From: Lineus longissimus
Lineage: Eukaryota > Nemertea > Pilidiophora > Heteronemertea > Lineidae
NCBI RefSeq assembly: GCF_910592395.1
Contig: NC_088312.1
Location: 18,919,292 to 18,983,291 of the forward strand
Direction: 5' to 3'
Length of the DNA: 64,000 bases
The position numbers and the translations under genes are program-made. Shown one piece after another: positions 13,323 to 25,849 of the stretch. Each line of letters opens with the position of its first letter. Position 1 is the first letter of the stretch. The notes beneath the pieces are model-generated. The model worked only from the letters and a program-made list of their open reading frames with translations, was not told the origin of the DNA and did no database searches.

Positions 13323-13887
13323 ATTTGCCAGCAGAGGAAACCAAAAGAGACCAGAGTCCCTTTGTCACCAGAGTTTCCTTTGCAGAATTGTTTCCAATCT
13401 ACCCAATCTGGCTATACCATAAGAGAGCCCCACGTACAAATAGGGGACATCAAAAGAACTTTAAAATTTGAAATATGGTGGTGTGTATCAAGAAGAAAAC
13501 TTTCACCAAAACAAAGAGAAAATTCAGGGAAGACCTGAGAATCCCCCGTTACTTTTGCAGCTAAAGTAGAGAAATTTCTTTTCCTAAGCAGGTGAACTGC
13601 AATTGGTATGCATCTCTCCTTCCTCTAAGATCACTTCCAGCTAGATTAATGGCATGTTCTAAGACAGTTATTACCTCTGTTTTTCTTCAATCATGTGGAG
13701 TGCGTGCCCTGCCTTAATCAAAAGACACCGGTTGCAATCCTGATAGAACTTTCCCATCCGCAACCAGATTATGATTCAGTAGGTCTAAGAGGAAAACAGA
13801 ATAAATCAACCGAAATGTTTTTATTCATTTGTCCCCAACCTGGCGTCATTTACTCTAATGTACTTTTCTTGATTCTGCAATCCAACT

Positions 13888-14945
13888 CGGAATCTACCCG
13901 AAAGTGCAGAATCTATTTGCAAGTGCAGAATCTACCCGAAAGTGCAGTATCTACTTGCAAGTGCAGAATCTACCCGCAAGTGCAGAATCTACCCGCTAGT
14001 GCAGAATCTACTTGCAAGTGCAGAATCAACCTGCAAGTGCAGAATCTACCTGCAAGAGCATAATCTACTTGCAAGAGCAGAATCTACTTGCAAGTGCAGA
14101 ATCTACTTGCAAGTGCAGAATCTACCTGCTAGTGCAGAATCTACTTGCAAGTGCAGAATCTACCTGCAAGTGCAGAATCTATCTGCAAGTGCAGAATCTA
14201 CCTGCAAGAGCAGAATCTACTTGCAAGAGCAGAATCTACTTGCAAGTGCAGAATCTACTTGCAAGTGCAGAATCTACCTGCTAGTGCAGAATCTACTTGC
14301 AAGTGCAGAATCAACCTGCAAGTGCAGAATCTACCTGCAAGAGCAGAATCTACTTGCAAGAGCAGAATCTACTTGCAAGTGCAGAATCTACACGCAAGTG
14401 CAGAATCTACCCGCAAGTGCAGAATCTACCCGCTAGTGCAGAATCAACCTGCAAGTGCAGAATCTACCTGCAAGTGCAGAATCTACCTGCTAGTGCAGAA
14501 TCTACCTGCAAGTGCAGAATCTACCTGCAAGTGCAGAATCTACCTGCAAGTGCAGAATCTACCTGCTAGTGCAGAATCTACCTGCAAGTGCAGAATCTAC
14601 CTGCTAGTGCAGAATCTACCTGCTAGTGCAGAATCTACCTGCAAGTGCAGAATCTACCTGCTAGTGCAGAATCTACCTGCAAGTGCAGAATCTACCTGCT
14701 AGTGCAGAATCTACCTGCAAGTGCAGAATCTACCTGCTAGTGCAGAATCTACCTGCAAGTGCAGAATCTACCTGCTAGTGCAGAATCTACCTGCTAGTGC
14801 AGAATCTACCTGCAAGTGCAGAATCTACCTGCAAGTGCAGAATCTACCTGCAAGTGCAGAATCTACCTGCAAGTGCAGAATCTACCTGCTAGTGCAGAAT
14901 CTACCTGCAAGTGCAGAATCTACCTGCAAGTGCAGAATCCTACCT
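13888..14945. repeat. Minisatellite, 19-bp unit, about 55 copies
   Basis: Tandem copies of AAGTGCAGAATCTACCTGC. Variation is confined to a few positions: CCTGC or TTGC or CCGC, TCTACC or TCAACC, GTGC or GAGC, and AAG or TAG. The first half shows a 285-bp (15-unit) higher-order repeat: the same variant order begins at 13995 and 14280. The second half is mostly a mixture of just CTGCAAG and CTGCTAG units. Because 19 is not a multiple of 3, all three + frames read the same 19-residue cycle (QVQNLPASAESTCKCRIYL) until a TAG variant falls in frame. A stray unit lies near 15165. Confidence 0.97.
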
Positions 14946-17096
14946 TCATTTTGAAGGTGTTCTCATTGATTTAGGATTTTAAGTTCTAGCTAAAATGATG
15001 TGTCAATGTTCAACCCTTCCTTCAGAAGCAAGAAAAGCAAACTGAAATAGCTGCAAAGACAGCTAGCCATCTCTCAGCAAAAGCACACAAACCATCAATA
15101 AACCAATGAAATCACCACAGATTAAACTGAGATTGATAACTGGATGAGAGTGTCAATCTACCAAGAGCAGAATCTACCTGCTTGGTTGACAATGCTGATC
15201 ACAGGTTACACGTCCCGCATCCCATCTCTCATAATGTCGAATGTGAGAAGTCTGCTAGATCAGTTTCGCCAACATTTACGATACCGGTAATCCAATTTGC
15301 TTTGAAATTCTAGGACTGGAATGAAATTACACCAAATTCCTATTTACTGAGAAGGCTCTGGGGTTTCTGTTATACCATGCAAGGTATTGAAACTGAGTCA
15401 AAGTCAATAATCAAACTAATCATCAGGGTGATGGTGTCAGAAAGTCACACTATGACAGTGTGAATTTGAGTATGCCATTGAGTAAAAGCGAGTACTGATG
15501 ACTTGAGGAGTTAAGATGCACAACCTGACTCACACAAATTTTCAGAGCAGACGAAGGCCAATATCATGATAGTAGGGACTCTAAGCATAACAACCACCTC
15601 AACCACATGGTTTATGATTCATACAGCGCCCAGCTATACGAGTTATCTACCAAGTTACATCAACTGAGACTGGAGGAGTCATAACAAACACACCTCTACG
15701 ATTAGACTCTAGAGCAATGTTTCATTCCTTCATATTGCAAGTACCAAAACCTATATACCCATCACAAAGCAGTTTCGGAACAAGTGCATTTCTAAGCAGG
15801 CAGCAGGAACAGACCCATGAATTTTCCCAATCAATATCCCAAAATTCATGGTCAATTTCAATGAATTTTTCAAATATCGGGTTTACTGTGACACCCAGTA
15901 TGCACACAGAGGCAGAGATATCTGTTAGGCCTTTAAACCTGCACCAGGTTAGCTATAAATCTAAATGCTACAACCAGATTTGCCGGTAAAGCTATATATC
16001 CCACAGGTGCATGAAGATCGAGATAATTGGACCAGCGTTCAATCTGGGGGTTCACGCGCCTGTGGCTACCCTAGAGATGTTGACTGAGGGCCATAGGGTG
16101 GCCTCGACCTGCCTGAAACTAGCAGGTGAAGCACATTGGAGAAGTTTTTATAAGGTGCGACCAGGGTGTTTATGCTGGGGAAGCCTCTGCTTACCAATCT
16201 GCCGATGTTAGCATTACTTGAGCAATAATTTACACCAATTTTAACATTTGCTTAGGCTAAGGGTTGTAGGAGGAATGAATGATTGCGGATTGGAGATCTA
16301 TTTATTTCAGATATGATAAACCATGAATCTCAGATATGATAAACCATCATGTGAGTGTGAGTGCAAACTAATAATTCGATTAGGTACCATTTCATAACCC
16401 TCAAGTTATATGAATCATTTATAATTGTAGATAAGTCTGCCGTTCCAGTATGATAAATGGCAACATTTGTGTGCCTTCAATTCTCTACCCATAGTCAGCA
16501 AAAGATAATACCTTTTACAGCAACCCTCTATTCTCCTTAAGGAAGAATTCTACAAATCAAGACAATAAAAATATGAATAAATTTGTTACGCATTTTGTTT
16601 CTAGGCAACCAAGACAAAGAATGTGAACTTTCCGTAAAAGTGATGTTTCAGCCGAGATCTGGGTTTGTTGAAGGAAATTAGATTGAGGCCTTCTTTTGCT
16701 CTATTCAGAAAGATGTCAAAATTATACAATTTTTCTGGTGATGGAAAAGATTGCGATGTCGAGATGATGTTGGGGCAATCATTTTGAAAAAAATCATCTG
16801 GTGCAGCCTACTGGTGTAGGAAAAAGGCTCACTGAATTAACAGAGTTGTGGTGCATTTGGGTTTGAAGAGAAGGAAAACGTAGCATTATCCCAGTAGAGA
16901 GTCCCAACTAAAAGTATTTTTTTCCTTTGTCAGCAATTCCAATTGCTTGGATGTGATGATGGTCAAAACTGGATTCATAGTGGAAAAAAGACTAAGTTTG
17001 TCTTTTTGGAGGAAGGGGTCATCATTTTACAAGACCTTCAAGGCAACATTTGGATTCTGACGGTTGAATCGTGCTAAATTTCAATCAATTTAAAAA
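14946..17096. other. No gene recognised
   Basis: A 90-codon + frame at 15717-15989 has no recognised motif. Otherwise AT-rich intergenic or intronic sequence. Confidence 0.45.
16305..16350. repeat. Two direct copies of 'cagatatgataaaccat'
   Basis: Direct repeat about 24 bp apart. Short and non-coding. Confidence 0.6.
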
Positions 17097-17172
17097 AATT
17101 GATGCACCAATGATGATGGAATTTCACAAAATTGATACCAAGGATGATGGAATTTCACAAAATTGATGCATC
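17097..17172. repeat. Short tandem repeat, about 31-bp unit
   Basis: 'gatgatggaatttcacaaaa' occurs twice, each followed by 'ttgat'. Two copies plus a partial. Confidence 0.7.
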
Positions 17173-17322
17173 GATAGTGATTGCTTCTTTGACAAGGCGG
17201 ATTACTGTCATCTTAAACTGAATTCATGATTTTAAGATTCGTATGATCCATCAAGGTTAAAGTGTGTGATTCTGTGGTTATTTTCTAATGGTCCACTCTC
17301 TCAACGTCGATGACAGGTCAGC

Positions 17323-17425
17323 TAACTGCTGAATTTCTGGTTAGGGTCATAATCCTAACTGCAGAATTTCTATTTAGGATCATAATCCTAACTGCGGAAT
17401 TTCTATTTAGGATCATAATTTCTAT
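17323..17425. repeat. Tandem repeat, 33-bp unit, three copies
   Basis: 'taactgc.gaatttct' at 17323, 17356 and 17389 (exact 33-bp spacing), each followed by 'ttagg.tcataat'. Confidence 0.85.
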
Positions 17426-17764
17426 TCAAGGTGAAACGAATGTAAAATTAAATCAAATCATAGCCTGACATTGCTCTTCACGCATGATGACGCAAATAAA
17501 TGTTGGAATAAAGAAATTGTCTCTTCAACAAGGCGGAGTGCTGTCATCTTTAATTGAATCCATGATATTGAGCTTGGCGCGATCCATCGAGGTTTAGGCC
17601 AGGCAGGTATGATTCTGCGGTTATCGTATTCTTCAATTCTTCTTCTTCCTCAGAGTTTGGTCCGAACTTGGAAGTATCATTCCTCCTCCAAGGCAGGATA
17701 AGCATTGTTTATGCGCGGTTAGGCACCAGCTGGTTTTATTGACCAAGTGACTCAATCTTGGGCC

Positions 17765-17950
17765 AGAGGTGGAGTCCTTCCAAGGTACTGATGTTTCTCA
17801 CTCGGTGGGGTCTTTTGCATGCCCTGGCATGGACACCAGATACAAGGAACCACTACACCAGTTCTTCCCAAAAATCAATTCTGAGTTCTCCCTGGGATCA
17901 AACCCTAGCCCTATAGCGTGGTACCACAAGATTAGGCTCCTTGTTGCAAA
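17765..17950 (-). repeat. tRNA-type SINE, copy
   Basis: Shares with the other SINE copies 'tctcactcggtggggtctt', 'tggcatggacaccagataca', 'gttctccctgggatcaaac' and 'ccctatagcgtggtaccac'. The last two are the reverse complement of a B-box region and the following tRNA-like head. Confidence 0.6.
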
Positions 17951-18000
17951 TGTAGAAATTACAACCAAATGAAAAGAGAAAGATATGGATAGATACAAAA

Positions 18001-19139
18001 GAATCTTTCTAAACTGCTAACTCTGTGTTAATTCATAGTTTTCCAAAGAATTTACGATGCAAGACAAAGAGCCATCTCACTCCAAAATCGGCTATTTAGC
18101 GCACAAGAAACTCAAAGTTAAGCGCTATCTGCCTCATCAAACATGTAACCATCGAAGCCGTATCACTGCACGAACGTGATGTGCATCTCAATCAGACCGG
18201 AGAAGAAACCGTCGGCTTCAAAAAATGATGATGGTATTTTAAGGCATCGGGATTATTAGAAGATGACATGAAATCGAGATATGTCACGACTGAAATGGTA
18301 GCATGGAGAAAGTGCATCTGTAATTGATAGGATTAAAAGAGAATGACGAAATGAAAAAGGGTTCAGTCGTATTTATTTGGTTGCCAGAAAGACATCTTTT
18401 TACTCAAGTTTACCTTGGTTACTTATGGAATCGCCAGCGATGTTTGGATTGTTCGAATGGGATTGGCTGTCCTGACAGACACACCAGCCTAGCAGCCCTA
18501 AGGGAGGGATTCATTATTCAGTAGAGCTCAGATAAGCTTCTCAATCAGCGCTACAACCTGAGCATTTCTGACTGGAACCTGTTTATACTCCTGGGTGGAG
18601 TTAGGCATATCAGGCTATGAGGCCCTCCTTGGAGTCTCCTGCTGTGGTGATTCAGGGAGCCAGGGACTAGTCAAAGACCTGAGACACAACACCACCAAGG
18701 CTCCATCCTTCCGCGGTCGTGAAATCACTGCTGTTTCTAGCACAGCGTATGGTGACTCCGACTCTTGCAATTGGTGCCAATCTCTCACCATCTCCAACAA
18801 TCTCTGAAGAGCAGATCCTGACCTACAGTCCAAATCACAATTGACATCCATCCTGCTAAGTGTCAACGACTGCGCAACATACACCAATGAGACAAATTTA
18901 GGGACGACTTAATGTGATGTGGACTGTAATCTAAATCCCATTGTATCCGCCATGAAAAAAATATGCTGAAAATACTTCACGCTCCTCGGAGCACAGTGTC
19001 TCGATCTTGGTTATTTCCCCCTTCAGTGTGGAGGTGTTATTCTCCAGAGACTACTCCTCCTCCAAGGTGGAATGAACATTTTTACGTGCCACTACCGTTA
19101 GGTGCCAATTAGGTTTATTGGCCAAGTGACCCCGACTTC
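18001..19139. other. No gene recognised; dispersed repeat fragment
   Basis: 18560-18655 shares 'gcatttctgactgga' and a following 'cctgggtggagttaggca'-like stretch with 5400-5460, so part of it is a dispersed repeat. An open - strand frame (18887-18615) has no recognised motif. Confidence 0.4.
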
Positions 19140-19385
19140 GGCTGGAGGTAGAGTCCATACAAGCTACTCATGTTTTCTCACTTGGTGGAGTCTTTGCTTC
19201 CTTTGGCATAGACACCAGTTACAAGGAACCTCAGATTTAAGTCTCATTTGAAGGACTGTGACGAGACGGGAATTTTAGTTCCTTGAAAGCTACGCCCATT
19301 CTTCCAGAAATGAAATCCTGGGTTCTCCCCATGATTGAACCAGGGCCCTGTTGCGTGGTAACCAGCAGGCTATAACGCTCCTCAA
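19140..19385 (-). repeat. tRNA-type SINE, copy
   Basis: Full-length-looking copy with 'ctcacttggtggagtcttt', 'agttccttgaaagctacgcc', 'atcctgggttctcccc' and 'gcgtggtaaccagcaggcta' in the same order as at 37775-38010. Confidence 0.65.
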
Positions 19386-20939
19386 TCTCAATAAGACTTA
19401 TGATAATGTCTCTTCAGAGCGGTCGCCATCAGGCCGGAGTGCGCTCGGGTGATTTTACGAGCTCTGGGAAAGTCATATCAGGGCAAACAATTCATCCTCT
19501 GATGATTACCCAACTGGCCGCCTAGACCATTTCCTTGGCGGCGGTATCAATAATCCCAAATGCTTCCATCCCATAATATTTGTGGTGAGATTCCATCTGG
19601 CGTCTTTGGTAAGGATTGTCGCTAGTTCTGTTTTGTGGCTTCACACAGGGAAGCTCAATAACTCATTTAATAATGCGTTGTTTGTTATATAGCTGTTTGT
19701 CACGTCTTGAACGAACTTCTTATCGGGGGGAGGGGGGGACGATCTTTTATAGATGTCGGGATGGCTTGGAAATGACTATTGGGATACGGGAAAGTAAATG
19801 ATGCGAATGACCTAGATTCTCAAAAATGAAAATTGCGAGAAAAAAATTTTATTTGGAAAAACTGAAAAGCAATTTTCAATCTGCCAAAATGAAAATTGCA
19901 GAAAATTTTTCAAATTGCAAAAATAGGTGCGAAAATTACCGCGCCCAGATGATTAACGCATCTACCGTATGTTTTGATACATTTTATAGGAGAAGCTATA
20001 GTGAGAATACAAATATTCCTCAAAGACCATTGGTGTCAAAGGGTTAAAGACATGAAACAACTCGATGACAGCTTCATTGCAGAAACCACACATAAGTGCA
20101 CTTTAAATTCATATGCATCAAAATCTTTATGTAACTTCCACGAAAATTGAAAGAACATTTTCGTTATTCATGACCTGACGAGTGTGGCGTCGTCTTAAAA
20201 CTCCTTCAACCTGATGCCATTAGCGTCATTCTTTAAGAGAACTCTTTGAATATGGAGGCAGGAACCACGCGCACCACTTGATGAGTCATAATGTCCATAT
20301 GTTACGATCGGTAAATGAATTATGGGAAATCATCGTCAAGATTATTAGAAGCAGTTTGATTAAAGCGGAGATGATGAATCTTCTTTTATGTCTTTGCATT
20401 AAAGGCCAATGCCATTCATCAGATATTTGAAATTTGTAATTGAATTTGAGAAAATTTCAAATTGTGTAAAAACGTACCAGATATAAACTTCTTCTTTGCA
20501 TTTTCTCATCTGAGTTCGGGATTAAAACACATGTACAAGCACTTTCAAAGGAGTACATTCAGTAGTGTATGACAGTATACTGCTAGCACATTATATAGAA
20601 CCTCTCTTCAAAATGCCCTTCAGATTGACGATTACTGTCATTAAAAGAGACGTTTCCTGACAACCAGTTTTGAACTTGGCGAGGTAGTGTCGACTGAATC
20701 ATTGCAGAAGATAGATACAAATCCTCTGCCAATGACCTTGACCCCAGTCCGCAGCAGCACGCTACCTGGCACACACATGAACACGTTCCAATGTCGCATG
20801 CTATTTTTAAATCTGCCCACATCAATCTATTTAGCGACAAATCCGACTGCGCTAATCCCCATTTGTGACGAACACTTCTACAGTGTCGTTAATCATACTG
20901 ATGCTCTAATGGTATTGTTTTAGATGCTGCCTTAATGGT
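19386..20939. other. No gene recognised
   Basis: 19820-19950 is a relative of the repeat at 63190-63375. 20040 ends in 'caaagggttaaa', a possible lone piggyBac-like terminus without a visible partner. Confidence 0.4.
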
Positions 20940-21245
20940 CTACATCGGACTCAGGCCTACTAGTGCATCATGTCATAATACATAAGGCTAATGCACTATG
21001 AGAACATCTACCTGTGTGGTCATGGTGGTGATCGAGGAGTAAATGGCAGGCTATACTCTGCCTCCTTTTACAGGCGACTCAGAGTCTTGTGGCAACATAA
21101 GACTCATCCAGCCTACTAATGCATAATACGATAATGCATAAGGCTAATGCACTATGAGAACCTCCACCTGTGTGGTCATGGTGGTGATTATGGAGTACAT
21201 GTCAGGCTATACTCTGCCTCCTTTTGCAGGCTACTGGAGAATTCA
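20940..21245. repeat. Tandem repeat, 156-bp unit, two copies
   Basis: 'cataaggctaatgcactatg' at 20981 and 21137, each followed by 'cctgtgtggtcatggtggtg' and 'caggctatactctgcctcc'. Confidence 0.88.
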
Positions 21246-22859
21246 ACATAGACCTATGGATTCTGCACACCAACCACTTTGTCGAGAAGAGAACAAGAGG
21301 CCCAAGGGCCTGGCGCTCAGCTGGATGACCTAATAACATAGGACTGAGGGTATACTATAAAGTAGTAAATATCGGCTTTGTACTACTGTTTGAAGGTCAA
21401 GAGAACACGTTATACCACTAAAATTTCCAATGCAGAGCTGCCAGCTGGATGAAATATGATTGAACTAATCAGCCATATGTAAATATTACAGGAGGCAAAG
21501 GGTCGTTTTTCATGACATTGTGCTCTACTGCGTATTCCTAGTCATAGTGAGTCGATATGGAACCAATCTATCCTTGGCGCAGACAGGTTCAAATTGGCTA
21601 TATCTTGAATAGATCGAATTGCGATGAAAATCTAATGCAATAAAGGAGCAATATCGAAGAGACAAATTAATCAAACCAATTGTCCACAGACTCGGACCCT
21701 GAAATGGCACGATGTATGCGCGCATATAAAAGTATATCAATTGGTCCCATAGAGATGATGAGGCAATGTCAATATGCCTTGTTCCTTAGTCAGCAATATG
21801 CCCCTTTTTATACGGAGAAGAAGGAGAACCCAGATAGGCCTTCACATGTCGGCTTCCAAATGGCTCGAACCAACTGTACTATCACTACTATAACTTTAAA
21901 ATGCGTGCTCCTCCTAGTCCTACATGTAGCAATGTCTCAGCCAAAAAGGCAAAGTGAGCAGCTCCTTGGTAAGGCCATGTCAGGTTCCGCGCGCCTCTTC
22001 AGATACATCAAGTATTGAAAGCTGTGGTGAGCTGAGCACATAAAAGACCATGGTCACCTTAATTTGAAAATCCCTTCATAATCAAGTGCTACCTCTGACT
22101 AAAACAGCACAATAGACTACCAATTTGATCCAGCTCCTAACTGCGGGAAAACCCAAGTCCAGCAACCAAAAGTACCAAAAATACATTTTTGTTTACATTT
22201 GAACTGCACACATGCGTTTGTTTACAATTTCATTTCCCGCGAAATCTCGAAAATCAGGTGACCTGCAATCGTGGATTGAAAATAACATTAACCTCGGTTC
22301 AGCAGGTCAGCAGGTATACCGGCTGTTCCAATCATCCCCCTACAGCCAGCCGTTCAAAAGGTAATGTTATTCACCCCACAGGGAGTGCAAGTAATTGATT
22401 AAGCCCCTGCATAACTTAACAGCAATGGCTTGGCTTCTGTGAGTGGTAAGGAGAACTGACAGTTTTTTTATGGGAGTAACATTATTGTGTTGCTTAAAAC
22501 GTCTACTTTTTACTCATGTAAGAATCGTAGTACTAATAATAACTTTCAACTTATTTTCCAGTTATGATAACACAACACGCATCTTCATGATCATGATCTT
22601 TCTCAAACTAACTGAATGACCTAATCGCCTTGGACGCACAACCTAACCACATATCAATCCGCCCCGACGATCGACACATCCATTCGATTCGATAACCCTC
22701 GATAAAGTTTGATAAATAAACTAGAACTGAGATTTCACAGGAGCACCTGTGAATTCATGACTCCAGGGTTGTTTTGAGGGCGATATTGTAAGAGTTGGTC
22801 TTGAGTATTGGGACGTGAAGGTCCGTGTGAGGCACCTGGGGAGAGAAGACTAGTTGAAC
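21246..22859. other. No gene recognised
   Basis: A 112-codon + frame (21680-22018) has no recognisable motif or splice context. The remainder shows nothing. Confidence 0.45.
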
Positions 22860-22909
22860 GATGGGATCATGGAGGTATAAATAATTATTTATACCTCCAT
22901 GATGGGATC
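22860..22909. other. 38-bp perfect palindrome flanked by 9-bp direct repeats
   Basis: 22866-22903 reads identically on both strands with no spacer (arms ATCATGGAGGTATAAATAA). GATGGGATC lies at 22860-22868 and again at 22901-22909, so the structure can also be read as a 32-bp palindromic insert (22869-22900) between 9-bp target-like duplications. Confidence 0.85.
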
Positions 22910-24404
22910 TGACACGGACACTACTATTGATCTCATTATATGAATACCATTTAATACAAAAAAGTGAAAACAGATCATATCATATTCCTTGGCATAAATT
23001 AAAATAGGAGTGCGGGAACAAGGTTTTTTAGCAGGAGGAAAGCGAGAACATTTTGCGCCGTCGTATTCCGATTTGGCTGGTTGGTGGTGAAATCTGCTTT
23101 TAATTTTGCAAATTAACATATTCGTTTTCTGGTTCTAAGGTTGTCTGAATTAAAGATGCTTTCCCAATGCTTGACTGGTCTGGCGACATTGCCAGGAAAA
23201 CGTGACGTCATTTTGGCCATTCTTCTTACCGCACGCCCTCTCTCTCCGTAAAAGTTCCTGACATGGTGTGAAGTGGGAGGGCGCACAATGGGAACCACAC
23301 TGCCGCGATGTTAATAGTTTCTATTTATAGAATTCAGCGGCAGAGATTTTAGGCACGGAAAAAGTGGATTAACTCGGCTAATCTCAATGGATTTTACCCA
23401 GGAATGTTTTCAAGGCGAGAGAAACATCTGATTTAAGTACTGCGCTTATTAGATTTCATGTTCAGGCCGAAGATTGGCCTAAAACGTGGACGAAAAGAGT
23501 GCATTATCGAGTGTTGGAGAGGTCACGTGATTGGACGAGAAACCTGAACAAAGTTTTCGTGCTTTTAGCTGTCAACATCAATGGCTATAATATACTCCTG
23601 CAGAATAGTAGAATTAATAGAACTAATTTCCGAAGTTTCCAATAGTTTGAACACAAATCAGAACATCACCCATCAGCTGGACTCAGATCTGCATAAATTA
23701 CGATAAGTAATGAGGTCGTCGCTTCAATTTCGCAAAGAAAGTTGACTCCATTCGAAGGTTGTTTTGACCAAATTCTGTTGAACTCATCGTTATGAGGGCA
23801 TTTGAACACATTCTCGTAGACCTTTTCTATAAACGTGTGAAGTTTCGTACCAAAATACGTTTCCGTAAAGGCTTAAAAAAGAAAATTTGTCACTTTAAAA
23901 ATCGTCGCTCCGGTAGAAATAAAAAGGTCACCGCCATTTTCTTGATGATAGTACTCCAGGTAACCTCGGCGGGAAATTTAAAGCGGGGTCATCCGGGGTC
24001 AAACAACAGTTTTGCTCACTACCGCCAACTGGTGATATAAATCGACACTAATCTATTTTATATGAAAACTTCTATATCATGAAGACCTCTTCAAGTTTAT
24101 TTCAAGCTTTTATCTGCAAGAATAGAGCGGCAAAAAATGGTTTATTCAATTACGCATTTTGCCACCTGGGGAGCTGAATGTGAGTCGAATCGCACATTTT
24201 CTTTTCTGTAAGCATCCTTTCCTGCGCTGTTAACATACAAAACCATATTTGAAGTGCCGCAGTTCTATGGTTACAAAATGCCCAACATGGCTGGATGGAA
24301 GGACGGACACCAATCGAATAGCTATTTGACTAGCTCCGCTGACTTTGTCAGCTGAGCTAAAAACTTGTTTGAACCAGCTATCATGAAACAAATTACCGAT
24401 ATAA
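22910..24404. other. No gene recognised
   Basis: Short frames only (for example 82 codons at 23792-24040, Lys/Arg-rich, no family). No repeats identified. Confidence 0.45.
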
Positions 24405-24835
24405 AAATAGGCTTGGATTACAAACATATCTTCCCATTTAGATTAGTGGGCCAGTTGAGGTTATTGAGAAGTGAGAGATGTCTGCACAGGTTCGATTGTT
24501 TTGACAGATCGGCGGTCAAACTATACTGATAGAGGGCAATCAGAAACACAGATAACTTGGGTTTTTTTATTGTTCCACAACAATGTAGTAAAATTCTTTC
24601 AATGATGTTCCTAACATTTCTCCCATCCTCGCAAAATTGAGTTCAATGGTAGCCACTATACTAGCCACTATCTAGAGCAAAACTCATAAAGGACAACAAA
24701 TTACCTTCATAAAAACGGCATTGGATTACAAACACAACTTCACATTTAGATTAGTGGGCCAGTTGAGTTTATTGAGATATGAGAGATGTCTACACACTCT
24801 AGATTGGCTGTCAAACTATACTGATAAATAGGAAT
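24405..24835. repeat. Tandem duplication, 308-bp unit
   Basis: 'ttggattacaaaca' at 24413 and 24721, each followed by 'tttagattagtgggccagtt', 'gagagatgtct' and 'gtcaaactatactgata'. Confidence 0.85.
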
Positions 24836-25849
24836 GAGTATAACTTATGTTCTAAGTCGCACCTGATATACCCCTTGGCCCAAGACTAACTTAAGAAGGG
24901 TGATAAGTATCGAGTGGGTTATGTTATATAGAATCCATTTTGCATACGCATTTGTTAAAGTTGAATCAAATTAATCAGCATTTTCAATTCTAATATTAGA
25001 GGGGCTACTGGGGACGAGATTGGGGTACATGGGAACGAGTTGCCCCTCTAAAACCATTCGACGTCGTCATATTGAAAAATCAGTCCGTTTCGCCACCATA
25101 CGCAGATTGTGACGAGGTTGCGCAGTTGGTGGCAGAGTGAATTGGCAAAAATAGTTTTCCTCAAAATAATTGTTTATCTAAATTTTTGTACATTTTCCTC
25201 TCCATATATCGTATTGATACGCTTCATCCCACCCTGCAGTATAAGCTGTTCATCAGTGTCATCATCTCCAATAGCTTAACATACCAACCATTCCAATCAG
25301 TATTTTCTAATGACTGTTGCAGAATCGAACAAATCGTCAATATTTCGATCCATCAGATTCTAGCTATAGATGCTAATATCGCGTTTCTCGCTCGAAATCA
25401 TCACAGAGACGATTTGATCTCGGCCTGCTGCGCCTTAATCAGTTATAGCCGGCTGCCGATCGGCCAATCAATAATCAAGAACCACAGTGAGGCGGTAAGC
25501 GATGCGTGACGTCAAACACGATGACTGATATTGATGTGTCTAACCACGAGGGCACTGACCGACGGTGCAGAGTAACTGGATTCAATATCAATATCACACT
25601 GCCTGCAGACGTTGCTTTAGATATCGAACAAATTTAATTCTTTTGATCAACAAATCTGGAAATGCTGTGTTTCCCCTGGCTTTTGATTTGAATGCATCTC
25701 TCCAACCAGCAGTTTTTCACACAGACACCAATTTCGCTCTTTAAGACTTTTAAAAGTAATATTTTTACAGTTTCATGGACTTTAAATACATTTGAAGGGG
25801 TTTTTAGTCATCAAGGTGCATCATATCCAGTTTAAGTGAGGTCAGGGGG

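Noticed and set aside
13695-14954. Several overlapping open frames of 77-185 codons
   Set aside because: They are the three frames of one 19-bp minisatellite, opened by the repeat composition and closed by TAG variants.
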